From Tepidiforma flava (GTDB taxonomy: Bacteria > Chloroflexota > Dehalococcoidia > Tepidiformales > Tepidiformaceae): DNA of 64,000 nt. Both the position numbers and the translations under genes were made by a program. A model generated the notes under the pieces. The model was not told the DNA's origin and ran no database searches. It worked only from the letters and a program-made list of their open reading frames with translations. Location of the stretch: the NCBI RefSeq assembly GCF_027594505.1, contig NZ_CP115149.1, positions 1,733,087-1,797,086 on the forward strand, written 5' to 3'. Of the stretch, positions 42,010 through 50,218 are shown piece after piece (the stretch's first letter is position 1; each line of letters opens with the position of its first letter).

Positions 42010-42261
42010 ATGGCCGTCCGCGGCTACATCCTCATCGAAACCGAAGTCGGCAAGGCCAAGTCCGTCAGCGCCGCCATCCAGGGCTTCAACTACCCCGGCG
42101 CCCGCCTCGTCAACGTCGACACCGTCACCGGCCCCTTCGACGTCATCGCCCAGGTCGAAGCCGACGACCTCGACTCCCTCGGCAACGCCATCACCGAAGC
42201 CATCCAGAAGGTGAACGGCGTCCAGCGCACCACCACCTGCCTCGCCGTGCGCCTCGCCTGA
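42010..42261 (+). CDS. Stand-alone Lrp/AsnC ligand-binding (RAM) domain
   Basis: 83 residues, complete, with no DNA-binding helix-turn-helix. It reads RGYILIETEVGKAKSVSAAI and continues NVDTVTGPFDVIAQVEADDL, the ACT-like alpha/beta dimerisation fold of Lrp proteins. Such lone RAM proteins may bind amino acids or modulate full-length Lrp. CGGAGGAGA lies 7 bases before ATG 42010. It sits between the NHL gene and moeA. Confidence 0.9.
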   Translation: MAVRGYILIETEVGKAKSVSAAIQGFNYPGARLVNVDTVTGPFDVIAQVEADDLDSLGNAITEAIQKVNGVQRTTTCLAVRLA

Positions 42262-42286
42262 AGCCCCGGCGCTCGCGCCGCTTCGC

Positions 42287-42292
42287 TACACT
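42287..42292 (+). promoter_or_regulatory. -10 element TACACT, leaderless start at 42299
   Basis: TACACT, TGGGCC spacer, then ATG of moeA, 38 bases after the preceding gene. Confidence 0.5.
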
Positions 42293-42298
42293 TGGGCC

Positions 42299-43582
42299 AT
42301 GCTCCCCGTCACCAGCATGATCCCCGTCGAAGAAGCGCGCGAGCGCATCCTCAGCTACTTCTCCCGCCTCGAACCCGAACGGAAACCCCTCCTCGATGCC
42401 CTCGGCCAGGTCCTCGCCGAGGATGTCGTCGCGCCCTTCGATATCCCCCCGCTCGATAACACCGCCATGGACGGCTACGCCGTCCGCGCCGCCGATACCG
42501 CCGGCGCCAGCGAAGCCTCCCCCGTCGAGCTCCGCGTCATCGCCGACCTCGCCGCGGGCTACGTCCTCGAAACCCCCGTGGGCCCCGGCGAAGCCGTCCG
42601 CATCATGACCGGCGCGCCCATCCCTCCCGGCGCCGACGCCATCGTCCCCTTCGAAGAAACCGACGAAGCCCTTCGCGGCATCAACGAGGCAGCCCGCAAA
42701 CCCGGCCTCGTCGGCGTCCTCAAAGCCGCCAGCCCCGGCGCCAACATCCGCTGCCGCGGCGAAGACGTCCGCAGCGGCACCGCCGTCATCCCCGCCGGCC
42801 GCGTCATCCGCCCCTCGGAAGTCGGCGTGCTCGCCTCTATCGGCCTCACCCACGTCACCGTCATCCGCCGGCCCGTCGTCGCCATCCTCTCCACCGGCGA
42901 CGAAATCACCCCGCCCGGCGAACCGCTCAAGCCCGGCCGCATCTACGACGCCAACGCCTACAGCATCGCCGCCCTCGTCCGGAAGTACGGCGGCATCCCC
43001 CGCATCCTCGGCATCGCCCGCGACACCGTCGAAGACCTGACCGCCAAAATCCGCCAGGGCCTCGACGCCGACATGCTCGTCACCTCGGCCGGCGTCTCCC
43101 GCGGCGACTTCGACGTCGTCAAAGACGTCCTCGCCCGCGAAGGCAACATCGACTTCTGGACCGTCCGCATGCGCCCCGGCAAGCCGCTCGCCTTCGGCGC
43201 CTTCACCGCCCCGGACGGCCGCAGCGTCCCGCATCTCGGCCTCCCCGGCAACCCGGTCAGCTCAATGGTCTCGTTCGAGCTGTTCGGCCGCCCCGCCATC
43301 TTCACCATGCTCGGCCGGGCCGACTGGGAGCGCCCGACCATCCGCGCCATCGCCCGCGAATACGTGAAGAACCCCGACGGCCGCCGCTTCTACGCCCGCT
43401 GCATCGTCTCCCGCGGTGATGACGGCCGCTGGTACGCCGACCTCACCGGCCCGCAGGGCTCCGGCATGCTCACCTCGATGAGCGCCGCCAACGCCCTCGC
43501 CGTCATCCCCGAGGACGTCCCCGCCGCCAACCCCGGCGACGAAATCGAATGCATCATGCTCGACTGGGAGCACGCCCCCTAG
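42299..43582 (+). CDS. moeA: Molybdopterin molybdenumtransferase
   Basis: Inserts molybdenum into adenylylated molybdopterin to make molybdenum cofactor. 427 residues, normal length. Visible: DIPPLDNTAMDGYAVRAADT, GEAVRIMTGAPIPPGADAIV, VAILSTGDEITPPGEPLKPG (the MoCF-biosynthesis block), and the active-site loop VTSAGVSRGDFDVVKDVL followed by FWTVRMRPGKPLAFGAF. No other mo-genes are in the window. The last residues lie 33 bases from the convergent rmlB stop. Confidence 0.95.
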   Translation: MLPVTSMIPVEEARERILSYFSRLEPERKPLLDALGQVLAEDVVAPFDIPPLDNTAMDGYAVRAADTAGASEASPVELRVIADLAAGYVLETPVGPGEAVRIMTGAPIPPGADAIVPFEETDEALRGINEAARKPGLVGVLKAASPGANIRCRGEDVRSGTAVIPAGRVIRPSEVGVLASIGLTHVTVIRRPVVAILSTGDEITPPGEPLKPGRIYDANAYSIAALVRKYGGIPRILGIARDTVEDLTAKIRQGLDADMLVTSAGVSRGDFDVVKDVLAREGNIDFWTVRMRPGKPLAFGAFTAPDGRSVPHLGLPGNPVSSMVSFELFGRPAIFTMLGRADWERPTIRAIAREYVKNPDGRRFYARCIVSRGDDGRWYADLTGPQGSGMLTSMSAANALAVIPEDVPAANPGDEIECIMLDWEHAP

Positions 43583-43615
43583 CGGCGGTGCGCGGCAATC
43601 CCCGGCTGTCCGGAC

Positions 43616-44632
43616 CTACCGCCGCGCCAGCCGCTCCCCGTACTGCCGCTCGAAGTACCGCGCGAACTCCCCGCTCGCCGTCTGCGCCCAGGCCGCGCCG
43701 TGGTCCCGGTACCACGCCACCGTCGCTGCCAGACCCTCCCGGAACGGCACCCGCGGCCGCCACCCGCGCGCCCGCAGCCGCGAGCTGTCGAGCGCATACC
43801 GCCGGTCGTGGCCCGGGCGGTCCGCCACCGGCGTGATCAGCTCGCGCGGCCGTTCCAGCAGCTCGCAGATCAGCTCCGCCGTCTCCCGGTTCCGCACCCG
43901 CTCGCCGCTCCCGATGTGCACCGCGTGCACCCCCGGCTCCGCCGGCAGCTCCCGAAGCACCACCCGCAGCGCCTCCACGAAGTCCCCCGCGTAGAGCCAC
44001 TCCCGCTCCTGCATGCCGTCCCCGTAGAGCGGCATCGGCTCGCCCGCCAGCGCCCGCATCGTGAACAGCGGGATGAACTTCTCCACGTGCTGGTTCGGCC
44101 CATAGACGTTGCAGCACCGCAGCACCGTCACCGCCATCCCGTACGTCTCCGCATACGCCCGCACCATCAGCTCCGCAGCCGCCTTGCTCGCCGCGTACGG
44201 CGAACTCGGCGCGAACGGCGCGTCCTCGGCAGCCTCGCCCGGCGCCGGGATGCTCCCGAACACCTCGTCGGTCGACATGTGCACCAGCGCCGTCCCCGGC
44301 CGCGCCCGCGCCGCCTCCAGCAGCGTCACCACCCCCTCCACGTCCGTCCGCACGAACACCCCCGGCTCCAGCAGCGACCGGTCCACGTGCGTCTCCGCCG
44401 CGAAGTTCAGCACGAGGTCCGCCCCGTCCATCAGCTCCCGCACCAGCGCCAGGTCGCAGATATCCCCCTGCACGAACCGGTAGCGCGGGTGGCCCTCCGC
44501 CTCGGCCAGGTTCGCCGGGTTCGCTGCGTACGTGAGCTTGTCGAGGTTCGTCACCTCCCAGCCGTCCGCCAGCAGCCCCCGCACGACATGGCTCCCGATG
44601 AACCCGCACCCGCCGGTGACCAGCGCCCTCAC
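43616..44632 (-). CDS. rfbB: dTDP-glucose 4,6-dehydratase-like NAD-sugar enzyme
   Basis: Extended SDR of 338 residues converting dTDP-glucose to the 4-keto-6-deoxy sugar. The NAD loop is LVTGGCGFIGSHVVRGLLAD, then AAETHVDRSL, STDEVFG and the catalytic YAASKAAAELMVRAY. NVYGPNQHVEKFIPLFTMRA matches RmlB. The start is GTG 44632, overlapping the upstream gene as GTGA. With the neighbouring nucleotidyltransferase it forms the first two steps of deoxysugar synthesis; rmlC and rmlD are not in this window. Confidence 0.92.
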   Translation of the reverse strand: MRALVTGGCGFIGSHVVRGLLADGWEVTNLDKLTYAANPANLAEAEGHPRYRFVQGDICDLALVRELMDGADLVLNFAAETHVDRSLLEPGVFVRTDVEGVVTLLEAARARPGTALVHMSTDEVFGSIPAPGEAAEDAPFAPSSPYAASKAAAELMVRAYAETYGMAVTVLRCCNVYGPNQHVEKFIPLFTMRALAGEPMPLYGDGMQEREWLYAGDFVEALRVVLRELPAEPGVHAVHIGSGERVRNRETAELICELLERPRELITPVADRPGHDRRYALDSSRLRARGWRPRVPFREGLAATVAWYRDHGAAWAQTASGEFARYFERQYGERLARR

Positions 44633-45687
44633 CCGTCCCGCTCCACCCGCGAATGGTCTCCCAGCGTCAGCCGCGCGCCGGCGGGCGCCCCCGCCACCCG
44701 CACGTGCCGCCCCAGCATCGAATGCGCCACCCCCGGGCAGTCCTCCACCTCGCTGTCGCTCATCACGATTGCGTCCTCCACCCGGCTCCGCACCACCCGC
44801 GTCCGTTCGCCGATGGCCGCGTACGGCCCCACCCTGCTCTCGACAATCTCCGCCCCGGCCCCGATGACGGCCGGCCCGATGAGCTCGCTCCGCTCGACCC
44901 GCGCCCCCGCTTCGATGACCACCGCGCCCTCCACCCGGCTCCCGGTCACGGCGGCGCCCGGGGCAATCTGCCGCTCCACCGTGCCCAGCAGCAGCCGGTT
45001 CGCCGCGAGGATGTCCTCCATCTTCCCCGTGTCGATCCACTCCCGCGGCGTCACCTCCACCTCCACCCGGCACCCGCGCGCCAAAAGCCCGTTGATCGCA
45101 TCCGCAATTTCGAGTTCTCCCCGCGCGCTCGGCCGCTGACCGGCTATGACATCGAACACCACCGGCCGAAACGCGTACACCCCGATCACCGCGAGGTTCG
45201 ACGGCGGCTCCGCCGGCTTCTCGACCACCTCGGCCAGCCGCTCCCCGTCCATCCGCGCGACGCCGAACGCGCGCGGGTCCGCCACTTCCCGGAGGATGAC
45301 TGCCCCGTCGGCCCCGGTCCGCGCGAACCGCTCGACGAACCCGGCGATGCCGCCCATCAGCACGTTGTCCCCGAGGTAGAGCACGAACGGCTCGTCGCCG
45401 ACGAACTCCCGGCAGACCAGTGCGCCGTGCGCGATGCCCAGCGGCGCTTCCTGCCGCACGTACGTGAACCGCACGCCGAAGGCGCTCCCGTCGCCCATCG
45501 CCTCCCGGACCTGCGCCTCCGTCTCGCCCACCACCAGGGCGATCTCCCGCACCCCCGCCTCCGCCAGCTGGCGCACCGGGAAGTGCAGCACCGGCGTGTT
45601 CGCAATCGGCACCAGCTGCTTCGCGCCCGAGTACGTGAACGGTCGGAGCCGGCTCCCCTTGCCGCCCGCCAGCACGATCCCCTTCAT
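44629..45687 (-). CDS. rmlA: Glucose-1-phosphate thymidylyltransferase, long form
   Basis: Activates glucose-1-phosphate with dTTP. 352 residues. The nucleotide site is GIVLAGGKGSRLRPFTYSGA and the sugar site EVVEKPAEPPSNLAVIGVYA. The C-terminal 110 residues form a left-handed beta-helix (SRVEGAVVIEAGARVERSEL), giving the long StrD/AcbA/RmlA-II class rather than the 290-residue RmlA. It is upstream of rfbB and coupled to it, and divergent from the glycosyltransferase at 45728. Confidence 0.91.
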   Translation of the reverse strand: MKGIVLAGGKGSRLRPFTYSGAKQLVPIANTPVLHFPVRQLAEAGVREIALVVGETEAQVREAMGDGSAFGVRFTYVRQEAPLGIAHGALVCREFVGDEPFVLYLGDNVLMGGIAGFVERFARTGADGAVILREVADPRAFGVARMDGERLAEVVEKPAEPPSNLAVIGVYAFRPVVFDVIAGQRPSARGELEIADAINGLLARGCRVEVEVTPREWIDTGKMEDILAANRLLLGTVERQIAPGAAVTGSRVEGAVVIEAGARVERSELIGPAVIGAGAEIVESRVGPYAAIGERTRVVRSRVEDAIVMSDSEVEDCPGVAHSMLGRHVRVAGAPAGARLTLGDHSRVERDG

Positions 45688-45695
45688 CCCCGCGG

Positions 45696-45701
45696 ATTAT
45701 A
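45696..45701 (-). promoter_or_regulatory. -10 element TATAAT for rmlA-rfbB
   Basis: Consensus TATAAT, 8 bases before the rmlA ATG, without a ribosome site in the gap other than GCGGGG. Confidence 0.5.
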
Positions 45702-45715
45702 GGGAGCCATCACCC

Positions 45716-45721
45716 TAAGAT
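45716..45721 (+). promoter_or_regulatory. -10 element TAAGAT, leaderless start at 45728
   Basis: TAAGAT, CGCCCG spacer, then GTG. It is opposed to the rmlA element 14 bases away. Confidence 0.5.
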
Positions 45722-45727
45722 CGCCCG

Positions 45728-46828
45728 GTGCCGAACGTGCTTCGTGTGGCCCTCGATGCCTCCGCCCTGCCCGCCCGCCCCGCCGGCGCCGGCGTCTACA
45801 TGCTCGAACTCGCCGCCGCGCTCGCCGCGCGCCCCTCGCTCGAGGTCACGGCCTTCGCGCCCCGCCCCCTCCCGGGCTGCTGCCATCGCCCCGTCCCGGC
45901 CGGCTCCCCGGCCCGCCGCTTCGCCTGGCAGCTTCGCTCCCTCGGCCCCGCCGTCGCCGGCTCCGGCGCGCATCTCCTCCACGGCCTCCACTTCTACACC
46001 CCCCGCCGCCTCCCCGTTCCTGCCGTCACGACCTTCCACGACCTCACCTTCTTCCGCATCCCCCGCCGCTACCCGCCCTCCCGCCGCTGGTACTACCGCC
46101 TCATCGCCCACACTGCCCGCTTCGCCGACCGCGTCATCGTGCCTTCCTCAGCGGTTGCGCAGGACGCGGTCCGCTACCTCGGCCTCCCGGCCGAGCGCAT
46201 CCGCGTGATCCCCGAGGCGCCGCGCGCCGGTCTCCGCGCCGCCGACCCTGCCCGCGTCGCCGCCGCCCGCGCGAAGTACGCCCTCGGCGATGCCCCCTAC
46301 CTCCTCTGCCTCGGCACCGCCGAGCCCGGCAAGCGCGCTGTCGATGCCGTCCGCGCCCTGCCCGCCATCCGCGAGCGCCACCCCGGCGTCCTCCTCGCGC
46401 TCGCCGGAAACCCCGGCCCGCTCCTCGGCCCGCTCCAGCGCGAGGCCGCACGCCTCGGCGTCGCCGATGCCGTCCGCTGGCTCGGCTACGTCCCCGACGC
46501 CGACCTCCCCGCCCTCCTGACCGGCGCGGTCGCCCTCGTCTTCCCCTCGCTCTTCGAGGGCTTCGGGCTCCCGCCGCTCGAAGCGATGGCCTGCGGCACC
46601 CCCGTCATCGCCGCCGACGCCCCGGCCATGTCCGAAGTCCTCGCCGGCGCCGCCCTCTTCGTCCCGCTCCGCGCCCCGGAGGCCATCGCCGCCGCGGTTT
46701 CCCGCCTCCTCGCCGACCCCGCCTTCCGCGCCGACCTCGCCCACCAGTCCCTGCAGCACGCCGCCCGCTTCTCCTGGGCAAACGCCGCCGACCTCACCGA
46801 ATCCGTCTACCGCGAGCTCGTCCCGTGA
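45728..46828 (+). CDS. Glycosyltransferase family 4 (GT-B)
   Basis: 366 residues, GT-B fold. The C-terminal domain has VRWLGYVPDADLPALLTGAV and the nucleotide-sugar signature FEGFGLPPLEAMACGTPVIA (E-x7-E type). The N-terminal acceptor domain includes AGVYMLELAAALAAR and FHDLTFFRIPRRYPPS, similar to mannosyl/rhamnosyl transferases of O-antigen and exopolysaccharide synthesis. It is coupled to the next glycosyltransferase by a GTGA overlap. The sugar donor is not determined. Confidence 0.9.
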   Translation: MPNVLRVALDASALPARPAGAGVYMLELAAALAARPSLEVTAFAPRPLPGCCHRPVPAGSPARRFAWQLRSLGPAVAGSGAHLLHGLHFYTPRRLPVPAVTTFHDLTFFRIPRRYPPSRRWYYRLIAHTARFADRVIVPSSAVAQDAVRYLGLPAERIRVIPEAPRAGLRAADPARVAAARAKYALGDAPYLLCLGTAEPGKRAVDAVRALPAIRERHPGVLLALAGNPGPLLGPLQREAARLGVADAVRWLGYVPDADLPALLTGAVALVFPSLFEGFGLPPLEAMACGTPVIAADAPAMSEVLAGAALFVPLRAPEAIAAAVSRLLADPAFRADLAHQSLQHAARFSWANAADLTESVYRELVP

Positions 46829-47715
46829 CCATCGGCGTCGTCATCGTCACCTTCCGCTGCCGCGAGCTCGCCCTCGCCGCCCTCCGCTCGCTCGAAGCGC
46901 GCACTCCGGCGCTCCTGCCGACGACCGTCGTCGTCGACAATGCCTCGTTCGACGGCACCATCGAGGCCGTCCGTGCGGCCTTCCCCGCCGTCACCGTCAT
47001 CGAACACCGCCGCAACCTCGGCTTCGCCGCCGCCGTCAACCGCGGCATCGAAGCCCTGCCGAGCGCCGACGTCGTCTGCCTCCTCAACCCCGACGCCGAG
47101 CTCCTCGACGACGGCATCTTCGCAGCCGCCGACTACCTCGAGGCCCACCCGGACGTCGGCGTCCTCGGCGGCCGCATCCTCAATCCGGACGGCTCCATCC
47201 AGCCCTCCGCCCGCGCCTTTCCGTCGCACAAGAACGCCCTCTTCAACCGCCACTCCCTCCTCACGAAGCTCTTCCCCCGCAACCGCTGGTCCCGCCAGTA
47301 CCTCATGACCGACTGGAGCCACGACGACATCCGCCCCGTCGACTGGGTCTCCGGCGCCTTCATGCTCATCCACCGCCGCGCGCTCGAGGCTGTCGGCCCC
47401 TTCGACCCCGGCTACTTCTTCAGCATCGAAGACGTCGACTTCTGCCGCCGCGTCCACGATGCCGGTCTCCGCGTCGAATACTTCCCCGGGGCGTCCGTCC
47501 GCCACCGCGTCGGCGGCAGCTCCCGCAAGGCGGTCTACCGCGCCATGGCCGGGCACCACCGCGGCATGTGGCGCTACTACCGGAAGCACTTCCGCGGCAA
47601 CCCGCTCCTCCACGCCGTCACTGCGGCCGGCATCGGCCTGCGCTTCGCCCTCCACGCCGTCTCCTACGCCCTGCGCGCCGGCCGCGCGCGGCTCCTCGGC
47701 CGCGAAACCCCCTGA
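46825..47715 (+). CDS. Glycosyltransferase family 2 (rhamnosyltransferase-like)
   Basis: 296 residues, GT-A fold: VTIGVVIVTFRCRELALAAL, VVDNASFDGT, NLGFAAAVNRGI, the DxD-like LLNPDAELLDDGI and GAFMLIHRRALEAVGPFDPG, which match dTDP-rhamnosyl transferases. The C-terminal helix region (residues 250-290) is basic and could bind membrane. With rmlA and rfbB nearby, a dTDP-deoxysugar donor is plausible. GTG 46825 overlaps the previous stop. Confidence 0.9.
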   Translation: MTIGVVIVTFRCRELALAALRSLEARTPALLPTTVVVDNASFDGTIEAVRAAFPAVTVIEHRRNLGFAAAVNRGIEALPSADVVCLLNPDAELLDDGIFAAADYLEAHPDVGVLGGRILNPDGSIQPSARAFPSHKNALFNRHSLLTKLFPRNRWSRQYLMTDWSHDDIRPVDWVSGAFMLIHRRALEAVGPFDPGYFFSIEDVDFCRRVHDAGLRVEYFPGASVRHRVGGSSRKAVYRAMAGHHRGMWRYYRKHFRGNPLLHAVTAAGIGLRFALHAVSYALRAGRARLLGRETP

Positions 47716-47719
47716 CTTG

Positions 47720-49087
47720 CTAAATCGGCGCGCCCTCCCGCGTCGTCGCCGCCGAAAGCCGTCCCAGCTCCGTGCTCGGCGGCGTCCCGTCCACGTACTC
47801 CCGCACGATCGCCCGCCACGGTCCCCGCGCCCGCAGGCTCGCGAACAGCCCCGCAAGCCCGAAGTTGATCCGCGTCAGGAACACCATCCCCTCCGGCACG
47901 TTGCAGTGCCGGTTGATCTGTCCCCCGAGCCCCGTCGTCATCGTATTCCGCCGCACCATCTCCGCCGCCAGCTCCGGCGTGAACTCCACCTCGTCCTCGA
48001 GGATCGGCGCCCAGTACCAGTGCATGTGCTCGTACAGCTCGTCCGTGGTGAACGGCGCATTCGGCAGGAGGATCCCGATCGCCTCCGTCGCTGCCCGCCA
48101 GCCCTCCCGGTCGCCCCGGTCCAGCGCCCGGATGAGCCGCTTGAACCCCTCGATGACCGCTTCGTCGAACTCCGCCACGCAGCCGTAATCCACGAACCCC
48201 ACCGTCCCGTCCTCGAGCAGCAGGTAGTTCCCCGGGTGCGGGTCCCCGTTGAACAGCCCGTGCCGGTAGATGCTCCCGAAGCAGAACCGGTAAAGCATCT
48301 CGCCAAGCCGGTTTCGCTCCGCCTGCGGCAGCTTCACCGCCTCGCGGAACGGCCGCCCGGGCAGCCACTCCTGCACGAGCACCGTATCCGTCGTCAGCTC
48401 GTGGTAGACCCGCGGCACCCGAACGAACCCGTGCCCCTCGAACGCGTCGAAGAACCGCTGCTGCCACGCCGCCTCCCGCCGGTAATCCAGCTCGCCCCGG
48501 ATGCCCTCCCCGAGGTCGCGCACCAGCGTCTCGATGTCGAGCCCCTTCGCCACCAGCCCGCCCAGCCCCAGCACGATCGCCACGTTCGCAAGGTCCCGCT
48601 CGATCGCCTCCCGCACCCCCGGGTACTGCACCTTCACCGCCACGTTCGCGCCGTCCCGCAGCTCCGCGCGGTGCACCTGCCCGATGGACGCTGCCGCGAA
48701 CGGCTCGCGTTCGAACCGTCGGAACACCCGCGAAGCGGGCTGGCCGTACGCCGCCTCCAGCGCCTCCTCCACCAGCCCGTACGCCATGGGCGGCGCATTC
48801 GACTGCAGGCTCGCCAGCCCCTCCGCCATTTCCGGCGGCACCACCCCGCTCAGCATCGAGAGCACCTGCCCCACCTTCATCGCCGCGCCCTTCATCTCCC
48901 CCATCGCCCGCGTCACGTCCTCCGCCGTCCGCAGCACCGCCTCCTTCCGCTTCTCTTCCCGGCGCGCGCCCCGGTATCGGAACGTCCCCAGCCAGCGCAG
49001 CGCAGCCGCGCCCGCCAGCCGCGCCGGCACTGCCGTCCGCGCCAGCCGCCCCGTCCGCATCGCCGAAGTGCGGGGTCGCTGCTCCAT
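47720..49087 (-). CDS. ABC1/UbiB family atypical kinase
   Basis: Protein-kinase-like ATPase of the UbiB/COQ8 family, 455 residues, linked to isoprenoid-lipid or quinone metabolism. Family features: KxGQ motif GAAMKVGQVLSMLSG, the A-rich loop AAASIGQVHRAELRDG, VKVQYPGVREAIERDL, EWLPGRPF and catalytic NGDPHPGNYLLLEDGTVGFV with the DFG-like VDYG. ATG 49087 follows GGAGAGG directly; open frame further up to 49288 is not family-like. It is convergent with the GT2 gene at 47715. Confidence 0.9.
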   Translation of the reverse strand: MEQRPRTSAMRTGRLARTAVPARLAGAAALRWLGTFRYRGARREEKRKEAVLRTAEDVTRAMGEMKGAAMKVGQVLSMLSGVVPPEMAEGLASLQSNAPPMAYGLVEEALEAAYGQPASRVFRRFEREPFAAASIGQVHRAELRDGANVAVKVQYPGVREAIERDLANVAIVLGLGGLVAKGLDIETLVRDLGEGIRGELDYRREAAWQQRFFDAFEGHGFVRVPRVYHELTTDTVLVQEWLPGRPFREAVKLPQAERNRLGEMLYRFCFGSIYRHGLFNGDPHPGNYLLLEDGTVGFVDYGCVAEFDEAVIEGFKRLIRALDRGDREGWRAATEAIGILLPNAPFTTDELYEHMHWYWAPILEDEVEFTPELAAEMVRRNTMTTGLGGQINRHCNVPEGMVFLTRINFGLAGLFASLRARGPWRAIVREYVDGTPPSTELGRLSAATTREGAPI

Positions 49088-49290
49088 CCTCTCCAACCGG
49101 GCCTCACCCGCCCGCGCCCGGCCGAACCGCCCTGCGCTGGCGCTTCCTAGCGTCGCGGCCTGGCGGCCCGTCCCGCAACCGTCCCGCTCACGCTGCCCTT
49201 CCCGCCGCAAAGATCCGGGAAAATCTCCGGGTTTCCATCTATTCAGACTATCGATGCATAGCCGATACTTGTGGTACGAGGCGCACACCT

Positions 49291-49488
49291 ATGGCTGGCA
49301 TCTTCTACGACCCCCGCACCCGCCGCCTCCACGCCGTGACCGGCCACCCCGACCCGGCATGGACGCTCGTCACCCACAACGTCCACGCCAGCGTCCATCA
49401 CTGCCGCCGCATCATGAGCGAGTGGCTCAGCCCGGACGAACTCTGGAAGGTCGACTGGCGCATCGAGCGGCACCCCCTGTCCGCCTGA
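49291..49488 (+). CDS. Small protein of unknown function (65 aa)
   Basis: Reads AGIFYDPRTRRLHAVTGHPD, then WTLVTHNVHASVHHCRRIMS and a hydrophilic tail. Six His in 65 residues and a Cys suggest metal contact, but there is no recognised motif. Its codon use matches its neighbours and it ends 19 bases before the nucleotidyltransferase gene. The AT-richer stretch at 49240-49270 could hold its promoter. Unknown role. Confidence 0.5.
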   Translation: MAGIFYDPRTRRLHAVTGHPDPAWTLVTHNVHASVHHCRRIMSEWLSPDELWKVDWRIERHPLSA

Positions 49489-49494
49489 GCGCGC

Positions 49495-49500
49495 TACCAT
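49495..49500 (+). promoter_or_regulatory. -10 element TACCAT, leaderless start at 49508
   Basis: TACCAT, CGGTCCT spacer, then GTG of the nucleotidyltransferase gene. Confidence 0.4.
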
Positions 49501-49507
49501 CGGTCCT

Positions 49508-50218
49508 GTGACCGACCAGCTCGCCGAGGCGCTCGCGGCCCTCGATGCCGCCCCGCACCCCCTCGCCCGCCGCTTCGACAGCCCCGAGCCGCTCGCCGGG
49601 CCTGTCGCATTCCTCCCGGCCGCCTTCAACCCGCCCACGCTCGCCCACCTCCGCCTCCTCCAGTGCGCAGCCGAGGCCGCTGCAGCCCTCCCGGCCGCCG
49701 TCCTCACCACCCGCAACGTCGACAAAGCCGTGACCGGCGCGCCGCTCCCCGCCCGCGTCGAAATGCTCCTCGCCGCCCGCCGCGACGGCCACGAGGTCGC
49801 CGTCCTCGCCGCCAACGCCGCCCGCATCATCGACCAGGTCGCGGCCCTCGAAGCCGCCTTCCCCGCCGCCGACCCCACGCCCGTCGTCGGGTTCGATACG
49901 CTCGTCCGGCTCTTCGACCCCCGCTACTACACCGACATGGCCGCCGAGCTCGACCCCTTCTTCGAACGCCGCCGCATCATCGCCGCCAACCGCGGCCCGC
50001 ACGCCCTCGAAGCTGTCGCCGAGTGGCTCCACCAGAACGCCCGCAACTACGCCGCCCGCGTCATCCTCGTCGAACTCGACGCCGAGCACGCCGCCATGTC
50101 CTCCACGCTCGCCCGCGACCTCGCCGCTGCCGGCCGCCTGCCCGACCTCGTCCCGCCCTCCGTCCGCGCCATCCTCGCGGAGCGCGGCTACTACGCGCCC
50201 CGCAGCGGCCTCACGTAA
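49508..50218 (+). CDS. NadD-like nucleotidyltransferase
   Basis: 236 residues, adenylyltransferase (NMNAT/CCT) fold. AFLPAAFNPPTLAHLRLLQC carries the TxxH site in the family position, VGFDTLVRLFDPRYY the substrate loop, and SSTLARDLAAAG the ISSTxIR-like nucleotide motif (Leu-Ala in place of Ile-Arg context). This supports nicotinate/nicotinamide mononucleotide adenylyltransferase, but divergence leaves other substrates possible. Its end overlaps the convergent CaiB gene by 8 bases. Confidence 0.8.
   Translation: MTDQLAEALAALDAAPHPLARRFDSPEPLAGPVAFLPAAFNPPTLAHLRLLQCAAEAAAALPAAVLTTRNVDKAVTGAPLPARVEMLLAARRDGHEVAVLAANAARIIDQVAALEAAFPAADPTPVVGFDTLVRLFDPRYYTDMAAELDPFFERRRIIAANRGPHALEAVAEWLHQNARNYAARVILVELDAEHAAMSSTLARDLAAAGRLPDLVPPSVRAILAERGYYAPRSGLT

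Noticed and set aside
38793..42011. A 1072-residue minus-strand frame covering pheS and the region upstream
   Set aside because: Only the part from ATG 39851 is PheS; the rest is Gly/Asp/Glu-rich antisense of the thioredoxin-NHL gene, which has clear domains.
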